Below are positions 46,519 through 54,167 of a stretch of DNA of 64,000 nucleotides, one piece after another (position 1 is the stretch's first letter; each line of letters starts with the position of its first letter). Made by a program: the position numbers and the translations under genes. Source of the DNA: an uncultured Oscillospiraceae bacterium (GTDB lineage Bacteria > Bacillota > Clostridia > Oscillospirales > Ruminococcaceae). A model generated the notes under the pieces. That model was not told the DNA's origin. It worked only from the letters and a program-made list of their open reading frames with translations, and ran no database searches. The DNA is taken from positions 62,001 to 126,000 of the forward strand of contig URGQ01000002.1 of NCBI GenBank assembly GCA_900547385.1, in the 5' to 3' direction.

Positions 46519-47214
46519 ATGTATAACATTATCGTGTGCGATGATGAAAGAGATATCGTTTCGGCACTGGAAATTTACCTCACCGCGGAGGGCTACCATG
46601 TGCTGCGTGCGGAAAACGGCCGGGAGGCCCTGGCCTTGGCCAACAGCGAGGATGCCCACCTGATGCTGCTGGATGTGATGATGCCCCAAATGGACGGCCT
46701 GGAGACCCTCTCCCGGCTACGGGAGTTCTCCAATATCCCAGTCATCCTGCTCACTGCCAAAAGTGAGGACACCGATAAGATCTTAGGGCTTAATGTCGGC
46801 GCGGATGACTACATCACCAAGCCCTTTAACCCAGTAGAAGTGCTGGCCCGGGTACGCAGCCAGCTGCGGCGCTATTTGCAGTTGGGGGGCGGTACGGTGC
46901 GCCCCACCAGCTTTGTCATCGGCGGCATCGAGCTGGACGACAACGCAAAATCTGTCACCGTGGATGGCGAACCAGTCTCCCTTACCCCCAAGGAGTACGA
47001 TATCCTTCGCTTTTTGATGCAGAACGCCGGGACGGTTTTCACCCCGGCGGAAATTTACCGGCGGGTGTGGGATGATATCCCTCTCAATGCCGCCGGCGCC
47101 ATTGCCGTGCACATCCGGCACCTAAGGGAAAAACTCGAGATCAATCCCGCCGAACCCCGCTACATCAAGGTGGTGTGGGGCAAGGGCTATAAAATGGAGG
47201 TGAACCCCATATGA
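46519..47214 (+). CDS. OmpR-family response regulator
   Basis: 231 aa, GAGGAAG before the ATG. Receiver domain (1-115): CDDE near the start, phosphorylated Asp in LMLLDVMMPQMDG, Thr/Ser in LLTAKSED and Lys in DYITKPFNP. The winged-helix DNA-binding domain spans about 130-228 (LTPKEYDILRFLMQNAG, then VHIRHLREKLE and VVWGKGYKME). Its stop overlaps the kinase start (ATGA). CTTAA direct repeats ahead of the glycosyltransferase gene are candidate binding sites, by inference. Confidence 0.93.
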   Translation: MYNIIVCDDERDIVSALEIYLTAEGYHVLRAENGREALALANSEDAHLMLLDVMMPQMDGLETLSRLREFSNIPVILLTAKSEDTDKILGLNVGADDYITKPFNPVEVLARVRSQLRRYLQLGGGTVRPTSFVIGGIELDDNAKSVTVDGEPVSLTPKEYDILRFLMQNAGTVFTPAEIYRRVWDDIPLNAAGAIAVHIRHLREKLEINPAEPRYIKVVWGKGYKMEVNPI

Positions 47215-49049
47215 AGCGATTTTTGGATAAGACATGGACAAAGGTTGCTGCCTTTATTCTGTTTTTTGTTTTTCTGGGGCTTTCGGTTGCCGGCGGCGTG
47301 GGAATTTACCTCCTTGCCGCAAATGATGTCTACCTTGCCGGCAGCGAGGCAAGCCGGCAGATCCTGTACGATGGTCAGGCAAGCGATGTGATGACCACAG
47401 TGATTAACGGACTGTATGAATGCAGTGACGGGGAGGCGCTGCGGGGCTGGCTGCTGGAACGGTGTCCGCCGGAGAACGGCTACGGCATTACCGTGACCAA
47501 TGCCGAAACCGGCGAGGAGATTGTGACTGCCCTGCCGAAGGACGCCAAGATCATTTATACTGCCCACCGAAGAACCGTCTTTTCCGGAACGGAGCTGAAT
47601 GTGACCATAGAGCTGCAGGAGGGCTTTATCCCCCGTACCTATGAATATCGGCTATCGTTGTGGCTGATGGATATAAAAGACATTATAATCCCGCTGACGG
47701 TACTGTTTGTGGTGCTGGTGCTGTTCTGCTTCTTCTGGCAGATGGCTGCCGCCGGTCACTGGCAGGGATTTGACGGCATTCACCTGACATGGTTCGATAA
47801 GATCCCGCTGGATCTCATGGCGGTCGGTATTCTCATTCCCGCTCTCGCCCTTTTCAGTGAATACTATTTATACAGTTCTGGCTTGTTGACGGCGCTGTGG
47901 GGAACAGCTATTCTCTGTTTTGTTTATCTGTTTATCATCTCCTTTGTCACCCGCTGCAAGGCAGGAACGGTGCTGAAGAACAATGTCGTCTGGTATGCCA
48001 TTAGGCTGCTGTGGCGAATCGTCAAAAGCATATGGGGCTGGCTCCATCATCTGGTACGCTCCATTCCGCTGATCTGGCGGACGGCACTGGTGATTGCTGC
48101 CATATGCCTGTTTATCCTTATCATCGGCAGTCACAATTCGATGTTGTCGCTGCCCATGGTTCTGCTGTATCTTCTGCTGATGATGTTCGCGCTTTATGTT
48201 GCCATTGGATTTGCTACCCTGCAGCGCGGTTCCAGGGCACTGGCGGAGGGCGATTACAGCAAGCCGGTGGATACGCGCTTTTTGCGGGGCGATCTGAAGC
48301 GGTGCGGCGAGAACTTGAATAAAGTGCAGCAGGGCGTGCAGCGTGCCGTAGACGAGCGGCTGCGCAGCGAGCGCATGAAAACTGAGCTGATCACCAATGT
48401 ATCGCATGATATCAAAACGCCGCTTACCTCCATTGTTAATTATGTCGACCTACTTAAAAAGGAAGAAATTAACAACCCAAAGGCGCAGGAATACCTGGAG
48501 GTACTGGACCGCCAAAGCAAGCGCCTAAAAAAGCTGACTGAGGATCTGGTGGAAGCCAGCAAGGCTTCCAGCGGCGTGATCCCAGTGGACTGCCAGCCCA
48601 CCAATGTGAATGTGCTGCTTTCCCAGCTGGAGGGCGAATATGAGGAGCGGCTGCAAAAGGCGGAGCTGACGATGATCGTCCACCCTGCCGCAGGCGATCC
48701 CGTGGTGCTGGCCGATGGCAAGCTGCTCAGCCGGGTGATGGATAACCTGATGAATAACATAGGTAAGTACGCCATGCCAGGTACCCGGGTTTATGCGGCC
48801 GCGGCTGCCGATGAAAAGGAGTCGACCATCAGCATCAAAAATGTTTCCCGCAATGAATTGAATGTTTCCGCTGATGAACTGATGGAGCGTTTTGTCCGTG
48901 GCGATAGCAGCCGACACACCGAGGGCAGCGGCCTTGGGCTTTCCATCGCCAAAAGCCTGGTGGAATTGCAGGGCGGCCGGTTCGAGCTCTCCATTGATGG
49001 AGACCTGTTCCGTGCCGATATTTCCCTGCCGCTGTACCGTCCCCAATAA
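47211..49049 (+). CDS. Sensor histidine kinase (VanS/HpkA-like)
   Basis: 612 aa, overlapping the regulator by 4 bases. The N-terminal part has a first membrane segment at about 12-35 and an outer domain to about 150, then five or more further membrane segments (about 155-335), a HAMP-like stretch, the H-box NVSHDIKTPLTSIVNYVDLL (about residue 400) and the catalytic ATPase domain with N-box DNLMNNIGKYAMPG and G-box EGSGLGLSIAKSLVELQGG. The extended membrane region suggests sensing in or near the membrane, as with kinases for wall stress. The signal is unknown. Confidence 0.9.
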   Translation: MKRFLDKTWTKVAAFILFFVFLGLSVAGGVGIYLLAANDVYLAGSEASRQILYDGQASDVMTTVINGLYECSDGEALRGWLLERCPPENGYGITVTNAETGEEIVTALPKDAKIIYTAHRRTVFSGTELNVTIELQEGFIPRTYEYRLSLWLMDIKDIIIPLTVLFVVLVLFCFFWQMAAAGHWQGFDGIHLTWFDKIPLDLMAVGILIPALALFSEYYLYSSGLLTALWGTAILCFVYLFIISFVTRCKAGTVLKNNVVWYAIRLLWRIVKSIWGWLHHLVRSIPLIWRTALVIAAICLFILIIGSHNSMLSLPMVLLYLLLMMFALYVAIGFATLQRGSRALAEGDYSKPVDTRFLRGDLKRCGENLNKVQQGVQRAVDERLRSERMKTELITNVSHDIKTPLTSIVNYVDLLKKEEINNPKAQEYLEVLDRQSKRLKKLTEDLVEASKASSGVIPVDCQPTNVNVLLSQLEGEYEERLQKAELTMIVHPAAGDPVVLADGKLLSRVMDNLMNNIGKYAMPGTRVYAAAAADEKESTISIKNVSRNELNVSADELMERFVRGDSSRHTEGSGLGLSIAKSLVELQGGRFELSIDGDLFRADISLPLYRPQ

Positions 49050-49056
49050 AAGATAT

Positions 49057-49094
49057 AAACCGTCGTTCCCATCCTGGGCCGGCGGTTTCTCTTT
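49057..49094 (+). terminator. Terminator after the sensor kinase
   Basis: AAACCGTCG (49057-49065) pairs with CGGCGGTTT (49080-49088), inner CCCA/TGGG, then CTCTTTT. Confidence 0.7.
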
Positions 49095-49104
49095 TCCGTA
49101 AAAA

Positions 49105-49120
49105 TGTTTCACGTGAAACA
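49105..49120. promoter_or_regulatory. parS centromere-like site (ParB/Spo0J binding)
   Basis: TGTTTCACGTGAAACA, a perfect 16-bp palindrome equal to the bacterial parS consensus TGTTNCACGTGAAACA. It lies in a 117-base intergenic gap between two terminators. Such sites cluster around the replication origin, so this window is probably in the origin-proximal part of the chromosome. Confidence 0.88.
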
Positions 49121-49137
49121 TTTGTTCTTCTCTCGGC

Positions 49138-49162
49138 AAAAACTCCCCCGACCGGGGGAGTA
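49138..49162 (-). terminator. Terminator after the thioesterase gene
   Basis: CTCCCCC (49143-49149) pairs with GGGGGAG (49154-49160); on the minus strand it is followed by TTTTTG. Confidence 0.7.
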
Positions 49163-49166
49163 AATA

Positions 49167-49631
49167 TCATTTTTCATCCAGCACATAGTAGGTCCCCACC
49201 GCGTTGACACAGGGCTTTTCCGGAGCATTGGGCAGGTACATGGTGCAGTGGGTCTGGTTTAGGCGGCGGCCCATGTGGTCAATGGTAGAGGTGACATAAA
49301 AATCCTGCTGGAGCGGCACCGGCCGCAGGTAGTTGATGCTGATATTGGCGGTGGGGGTGACATGGGCGCCGTGGGCGGAGAAAATGCTGAGCATACCCAT
49401 GGCAAGATCAGCAATGGAGGAGAGAATGCCGCCGTGGGTGACACCAGCCGGATTGCTCATCCATTCCAACGGATGGAAGGCAAGAGTGCAGCTTTTAGCG
49501 GCCCAATCCACCGTGACCAGGCGGGGGGCTAGCATGGCATTAAAGCCGCCGCGCTCATTATTGATCGTCTTGGTAATAAGCTCTTGGATGGCCTGCTCCA
49601 TCCCGGCCTGAGAGTAGTATTCCTGTTGCAT
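49167..49631 (-). CDS. PaaI family hotdog thioesterase
   Basis: 154 aa from ATG 49631 (AGGAAAGGA upstream); an in-frame TTG at 49661 has no SD. The hotdog fold is seen in GVTHGGILSSIADLAMGMLS, where H-G-G and the later Asp contribute to catalysis, followed by ANISINYLRPV. PaaI-type enzymes hydrolyse acyl- or hydroxyphenylacetyl-CoA thioesters. The substrate here is unknown, and no phenylacetate genes are nearby. A minus-strand promoter lies upstream. Confidence 0.85.
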   Translation of the reverse strand: MQQEYYSQAGMEQAIQELITKTINNERGGFNAMLAPRLVTVDWAAKSCTLAFHPLEWMSNPAGVTHGGILSSIADLAMGMLSIFSAHGAHVTPTANISINYLRPVPLQQDFYVTSTIDHMGRRLNQTHCTMYLPNAPEKPCVNAVGTYYVLDEK

Positions 49632-49678
49632 TTGGCTATGGATTCCTTTCCTTTGGGTCAATCAAAAATTTAAAATGA

Positions 49679-49707
49679 ATTATACCATAAAAAAGAGAAG
49701 AAAGCAA
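49679..49707 (-). promoter_or_regulatory. Promoter of the thioesterase gene
   Basis: On the minus strand TTGCTT (49707-49702), 17-base spacer, TATAAT (49684-49679). Confidence 0.65.
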
Positions 49708-49780
49708 AAGTTGCTTTTATGGTTTACTTTCATGCTCTAAAGTGTTATATTAGTGGTATCAAAACAAAGGGGGCATTTGG

Positions 49781-50083
49781 TTGATTTCCAAAAAACCGGA
49801 CGATAACCTGTCATTCCTTTACCGCGCTATACTGATGCTGCAGACCGAGGAGGAGTGCGAACGCTTCTTTGATGACCTGTGCACCGGCCCGGAACTGAAG
49901 GCCATAGCGCAGCGCCTGGAGGTAGCAAAGCTGCTGAAGGAGCAAAATGTATACAGCAGGATTGTGGAGAAAACGGGCGCCAGCACCGCCACCATCAGCC
50001 GGGTGAACCGTTCCCTGCAGTACGGTGCCAATGGCTATGATATCATCTTTGAACGACTGGAACAGGCCGATGGCAAGCTATAA
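49781..50083 (+). CDS. YerC/TrpR-like DNA-binding protein
   Basis: 100 aa from TTG 49781 with AAAGGGGG 7 bases upstream. It matches the YerC/YecD family of TrpR-related repressors: FFDDLCTGPELKAIAQRLEVAKLL, then GASTATISRVNRSLQYG, the helix-turn-helix. Length (about 100 aa) is typical. In the wider family TrpR senses tryptophan; the target of YerC proteins is not established. The next gene starts inside its 3' end, which suggests coupled expression. Confidence 0.9.
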   Translation: MISKKPDDNLSFLYRAILMLQTEEECERFFDDLCTGPELKAIAQRLEVAKLLKEQNVYSRIVEKTGASTATISRVNRSLQYGANGYDIIFERLEQADGKL

Positions 50084-50819
50084 GGAGACCTTCTCCGCCT
50101 ACTATGACGCCCTGACCGAGGATGTGGACCGGGCTGTGATAGCCGACCGCTGCGAGGAGCTATTGGCCCAGTACCACCCCAAGCGGGAGTTGGCGCTGGA
50201 CCTGTGCTGCGGCACCGGCACACTGGCGACCGAGCTGGCCCGCCGGGGCTTTGAGGTTATCGGGGTGGATGCGTCCCCGGAGATGCTGATGCAGGCTGCC
50301 GAAAAGAACATGGCGCTGGAGCGGCCGGTGCTGTACCTGTGCCAGCCGTTGGAACAGCTGGACCTGTATGGTACGGTGGACCTGGCAGTGTGCACGCTGG
50401 ATAGCCTCAATCACCTGCCGGGAAAGAAGGCACTGCAAAAGGCGCTGCATCGGTTACAGTTCTTTGTGGAGCCGAGCGGCCTGTTCCTCTTTGATGTGAA
50501 TACCCCCTATAAACACCGGGAGGTGCTGGGAAACAACTGCTTCGTGCGGGAGAGCGAGGCTCTTTTTTGCGTATGGCAGAATGAATATACCCCTGAGGAG
50601 CACAAGGTGGAGATCCAGATGGACTTCTTCCGGCGGGGAAAGGGAGAACAGTATACCAGGGATGGCGAACAGTTCTGTGAATGGGCCTGGGAGGACAAGG
50701 AGCTGACAGCAATGTTGGAGGCGGAGCACTTTGAGGTGCTGGAGCGTTGGGGCGGCTATGACCGAGTGCCGGTGATGCCAACGACCCAGCGGATGGTGTA
50801 TGTGACCCGGAGACGGTAA
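50070..50819 (+). CDS. Class I SAM-dependent methyltransferase
   Basis: 249 aa from ATG 50070, overlapping the yerC-like gene by 14 bases. The SAM site reads ALDLCCGTGTLATELARRGFEV, then VDASPEMLMQA and the motif IV/post IV region AVCTLDSLNHL. This is the common clostridial YqeM/YjjV-neighbourhood type methyltransferase; its substrate is not known. No membrane segment. Confidence 0.88.
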   Translation: MASYKETFSAYYDALTEDVDRAVIADRCEELLAQYHPKRELALDLCCGTGTLATELARRGFEVIGVDASPEMLMQAAEKNMALERPVLYLCQPLEQLDLYGTVDLAVCTLDSLNHLPGKKALQKALHRLQFFVEPSGLFLFDVNTPYKHREVLGNNCFVRESEALFCVWQNEYTPEEHKVEIQMDFFRRGKGEQYTRDGEQFCEWAWEDKELTAMLEAEHFEVLERWGGYDRVPVMPTTQRMVYVTRRR

Positions 50820-50849
50820 AAACTTTCTGCAAAAACAGCAAAAAAGGGA

Positions 50850-50878
50850 TTGACAAGAGCGGTAGTTTCCCGTATAAT
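50850..50878 (+). promoter_or_regulatory. tRNA operon promoter
   Basis: TTGACA (50850-50855), 17-base spacer, TATAAT (50873-50878): a full-consensus sigma-A promoter 50 bases before tRNA-Asp. Confidence 0.85.
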
Positions 50879-50927
50879 TACTAATGTTGCCGATACGATA
50901 CGGCAGATTAACCGGCGGCAAACACAT

Positions 50928-51004
50928 GGCCCGGTAGTTCAGCTGGTTAGAACGCTAGCCTGTCACGCTAGAGGTCGTGGGTTCGAGCCCCATCCGGGTC
51001 GCCA
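50928..51004 (+). tRNA. tRNA-Asp (anticodon GTC), CCA encoded
   Basis: Acceptor GGCCCGG with CCGGGTC, then G-CCA. Anticodon stem-loop CTAGC-CTGTCAC-GCTAG gives GTC. T-arm has GGTTCGAGCC. Confidence 0.96.
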
Positions 51005-51009
51005 TTTCC

Positions 51010-51085
51010 GGCTCTGTAGCTCAGTTGGTAGAGCAGTGGACTGAAAATCCACGTGTCACTGGTTCGATTCCAGTCGGAGCCACCA
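51010..51085 (+). tRNA. tRNA-Phe (anticodon GAA), CCA encoded
   Basis: Acceptor GGCTCTG with CGGAGCC, then A-CCA. Anticodon loop CTGAAAA gives GAA. Five bases after tRNA-Asp. Confidence 0.96.
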
Positions 51086-51088
51086 TTT

Positions 51089-51164
51089 GCGGGTTTAGCT
51101 CATCTGGTAGAGCGCCACCTTGCCAAGGTGGAGGTAGCGAGTTCGAGCCTCGTAACCCGCTCCA
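51089..51164 (+). tRNA. tRNA-Gly (anticodon GCC), CCA encoded
   Basis: Acceptor GCGGGTT with AACCCGC, then T-CCA. Anticodon stem-loop CCACC-TTGCCAA-GGTGG gives GCC. Last tRNA of the operon. Confidence 0.96.
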
Positions 51165-51170
51165 AAAAAA

Positions 51171-51193
51171 GGACGCCAATAGGCGTCCTTTTT
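51171..51193 (+). terminator. Terminator of the tRNA operon
   Basis: GGACGCC (51171-51177) pairs with GGCGTCC (51182-51188), followed by TTTTT. Same stem as after tRNA-Pro. Confidence 0.85.
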
Positions 51194-51361
51194 CTTTTGG
51201 AGCAGGGGGACGCATCATTTCAATAAAGGGACAGCAGCTATTCTAAACCGATGGTTATTTTTACCCTGTTTGTCGCTCTTTTGCGGCCTTTAGGTTGACT
51301 TTAGCCTTAGATTATAATATAACCAAAAGTGAGATAGCTGTGATAGAAAGAGGGGATGGAG

Positions 51362-52036
51362 ATGCGTCTGCTCATCGCGGAGGATGAGGTAGACCTGGCG
51401 GAAGCGTTGACGGCCTTTTTTGAAAAAAACCAGTTTGCCGTGGATTCCGACCACAATGGCTTTGATGCCTATGAATACGGCAGCAGCGGGGAATATGATG
51501 CCATCATCCTGGATGTGATGATGCCCAAGATGAATGGTGTGGAGGTGCTGCAAAAGCTCCGGGCCGAGGGCATCAAGACCCCCATTATGATGCTGACCGC
51601 CAAAGCGGAAAAGGATGACCGCATCACCGGATTTAATGCCGGCGCGGATGACTACCTGCCCAAGCCTTTTGAGCCGGATGAACTCATTGCGCGGGTACGG
51701 GCCATGCTGCGCCGCAGTGAAGACTATAAGCCTACCCTGTTGTGCTGGGGAGATGTAACGCTGAATCCGGACAGCGGTATGTTGAGCTGCGGAAAACAGT
51801 CGGTGCGCTTGAGCGGCCGTGAGTTTCAGGTCATGGAGCTTTTTATGCGCTCGCCCAAGGTGGTTCTCTCCGCTGACCGCATCATGGAGCGGGTATGGGG
51901 CTGGGATAGCGATGCCGAGATCAATGTGGTGTGGGTGCATATTTCCAATCTGCGTAAAAAACTCAAATCCATCGGCAGCAGCGTAACCATTACCGCCAAC
52001 CGCGGGTTGGGCTACCTATTGGAGGAGGCAATATGA
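51362..52036 (+). CDS. OmpR-family response regulator (CusR-like)
   Basis: 224 aa; ATG 51362 is better spaced from GAGGGG than the in-frame ATG at 51356. Receiver domain: AEDE near the start, phosphorylated Asp in IILDVMMPKMNG, LTAKAEKDD and DYLPKPFEP. Winged-helix DNA-binding domain from about 125 (LSGREFQVMELFMRSP, VWVHISNLRKKLKSIG). Its stop overlaps the kinase start (ATGA). A TATAAT lies at 51313 without a good -35. Target genes unknown. Confidence 0.93.
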   Translation: MRLLIAEDEVDLAEALTAFFEKNQFAVDSDHNGFDAYEYGSSGEYDAIILDVMMPKMNGVEVLQKLRAEGIKTPIMMLTAKAEKDDRITGFNAGADDYLPKPFEPDELIARVRAMLRRSEDYKPTLLCWGDVTLNPDSGMLSCGKQSVRLSGREFQVMELFMRSPKVVLSADRIMERVWGWDSDAEINVVWVHISNLRKKLKSIGSSVTITANRGLGYLLEEAI

Positions 52037-53265
52037 TAAAAACATTGAGAAAGCGATTTATCCGTATTGCTGTTTTAGCGGTTACGGCTGTACTGCTGAT
52101 GCTTTGTTTAATTGTAAATATTGCAAATTATGCTTCGGTGGATCGAGATCTGATCCGTATGCTGCAAATGATCAGTGGTAATCAGGGTACTGTGCCGCAA
52201 ATGCCGCAGGGCGTGAAACCTGATGGTAAGCAGGGTGGAGGGTTTACGCCAGAGACACCATTTTCCACCCGGTACTTTGTGCTGCGGTATGATGATGAGG
52301 GTGTACTGGTGAATGCAGATCTTGGCAGCATAGCGGCAGTGACTACGGACGATACGACCGCATACCTTCAGGTTGCAACAAAGCACGGTGTTGGCTACGG
52401 TTGGTCCAATGGTTACCGCTACTATGTTGTAAAAAACGGTGAAAATCGGAATATGGCTATTTTTTTGGATGCACATCGTGATTTACAAACAGTGAAAACC
52501 ACCGCGTGGCTTTCACTGGCGGCTATGCTGTTTTGCGTGGCGTGTGTTTATCTCGTCGTCACGCTGCTTTCCCGCCGCGCCATCGATCCGGTGGTGAAGG
52601 CCAGCAAAAAACAAAAGCAATTCATCACCGATGCCAGCCATGAACTAAAAACTCCCATCACCGTTATCGCTACCAGCCTAAAAGTGCTGGAGATGGAGAC
52701 CGGCGAGAACAAATGGATCGATAAATCGCTGGCACAGACCGAAAAACTGCGGGACCTTGTCAATTCGCTGGTGAGCCTTTCCCGCATGGACGAGGAGCAG
52801 AGTCCATTGAAGATGTGCGACTTTTCTCTATCCGATGCAGTAAGTGAAACAGTAGGCTCCTTTGCGGACTTTGCTGCAGCAAACGGTCACATGTTGACCG
52901 CAGAGATCGCCCCGGAGATACTCTACCATGGTGACGAATATGCCATTCGACAGATGGTTTCTATTCTGCTTGATAATGCGGTGAAATATGCAAGCGATGG
53001 TTCTCCGATCCGTCTGACGCTGGAGAAAGGGAAAAAAGGACCTGTGCTGCGCACTGTGAACTGCTGTGAGGGGCTGACCCAGCAACAGGCGGATAAGCTG
53101 TTTGACCGCTTTTACCGTGTGGATCAATCGCGAACGACCGGAGGGTTTGGAATCGGACTTTCGATGGCACGCAGTATTGCAGAGGGGCACAAGGGGAGTA
53201 TTAAGGCGACCTGCCGTGAGGAAAACAAAATTGAATTTACGGTTTCACTGGGCAAATGCGTTTGA
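52033..53265 (+). CDS. Sensor histidine kinase
   Basis: 410 aa, coupled to the regulator. Two membrane segments (about 10-34 and 155-180) flank an outer sensor domain of about 120 aa with a Gly/Pro-rich part. The H-box is ITDASHELKTPITVIATSLK (about residue 203); the ATPase domain has LLDNAVKYAS (N-box) and GGFGIGLSMARSIAEGHKG (G-box). A classical transmembrane sensor. The signal is unknown. It ends at a strong terminator. Confidence 0.92.
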   Translation: MIKTLRKRFIRIAVLAVTAVLLMLCLIVNIANYASVDRDLIRMLQMISGNQGTVPQMPQGVKPDGKQGGGFTPETPFSTRYFVLRYDDEGVLVNADLGSIAAVTTDDTTAYLQVATKHGVGYGWSNGYRYYVVKNGENRNMAIFLDAHRDLQTVKTTAWLSLAAMLFCVACVYLVVTLLSRRAIDPVVKASKKQKQFITDASHELKTPITVIATSLKVLEMETGENKWIDKSLAQTEKLRDLVNSLVSLSRMDEEQSPLKMCDFSLSDAVSETVGSFADFAAANGHMLTAEIAPEILYHGDEYAIRQMVSILLDNAVKYASDGSPIRLTLEKGKKGPVLRTVNCCEGLTQQQADKLFDRFYRVDQSRTTGGFGIGLSMARSIAEGHKGSIKATCREENKIEFTVSLGKCV

Positions 53266-53273
53266 AGCAAAAG

Positions 53274-53304
53274 GAAGCAGAGTGGAAAAGCTCTGCTTCT
53301 TTTT
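53274..53304 (+). terminator. Terminator after the second two-component system
   Basis: GAAGCAGAG (53274-53282) pairs with CTCTGCTTC (53291-53299), followed by TTTTT. Confidence 0.85.
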
Positions 53305-53422
53305 GAAATTGAACGGCGAAAATTTGTTCTTTCTCTATTGAACCACCGAGGCAATTCTGATAAAATAGGGGAGTAGGACATAGCGAGAACCCCCGCTGCA
53401 TAAGTTGGGACGGGGTGATGGA

Positions 53423-54145
53423 ATGGAGAAGCTATGGTACAAAGCAGTAATGATCTTTGCATTTTCGATGACTGTGGTGGCAGCCGGGTATTTTCTTACA
53501 GGGTTGAACGATCAACTGGCACAGCAAGTGCAATCCGGTGCAGTGGATAATATGTCGGTAGTGGTGCTGGATGCCGGTCACGGCGGTATGGACGGCGGAG
53601 CAACCGCTGCGGGGGTGCGTGAGTGTGAGATCAATTTGTCAATTGCCCAAAAGGCGCGCGATTTTTTAACACTGATGGGATACCGTGTGGTGATGACCCG
53701 CGAGAACGATACGCTGCTTGCAGATGAGGGCGCTGGAACGGTTCGGGCGCAGAAACGCAGCGATTTGAAAAATCGATTGGAGATCATGGAAGGGACCCCC
53801 AACTCGGTAGGGGTGAGTATTCACCAGAACCATTTTTCACAGTCCTATGTGCACGGGGCGCAGGTCTTTTACGGCAAAGCGGACGGCAGCCGAGAGCTGG
53901 CGGAGCGGATCCAAAAGAATATAGCGACATATTTGCAGACCGACAATAAACGCAAGATTAAGGAAGCAGATTCATCGCTGTTTATCTTGAATAACAACAG
54001 AGCCAACCCCTCAGTGATGGTAGAATGCGGTTTTTTATCAAACCCAAAGGATATGGAAGATCTGCAGCAGGAGAAATACCAGGGTATGCTGGCTTTTTTG
54101 ATTACCGTCTCACTGATGGAATACGAACACGCCCCGCAGGGATAG
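53423..54145 (+). CDS. cwlD: N-acetylmuramoyl-L-alanine amidase (CwlD-like)
   Basis: 240 aa from ATG 53423. An N-terminal membrane anchor (about 5-25) is followed by an Amidase_3 domain: VVLDAGHGGMDGGA (zinc His), ECEINLSIAQKARD (zinc Glu), VSIHQNHFSQ (zinc His) and MVECGFLSNPKD (catalytic Glu). The layout and size match CwlD, which removes stem peptides for muramic-lactam formation in spore cortex; other cell-separation amidases of this family are possible. radA follows by 22 bases. Confidence 0.82.
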   Translation: MEKLWYKAVMIFAFSMTVVAAGYFLTGLNDQLAQQVQSGAVDNMSVVVLDAGHGGMDGGATAAGVRECEINLSIAQKARDFLTLMGYRVVMTRENDTLLADEGAGTVRAQKRSDLKNRLEIMEGTPNSVGVSIHQNHFSQSYVHGAQVFYGKADGSRELAERIQKNIATYLQTDNKRKIKEADSSLFILNNNRANPSVMVECGFLSNPKDMEDLQQEKYQGMLAFLITVSLMEYEHAPQG

Positions 54146-54167
54146 CAGCGTAAAGAAAGGAAACAGC

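Noticed and set aside
51295..51318. A sigma-A promoter from TTGACT and TATAAT before the second two-component system
   Set aside because: The spacer is only 12 bases, too short for a sigma-A promoter; only the -10 may be real.
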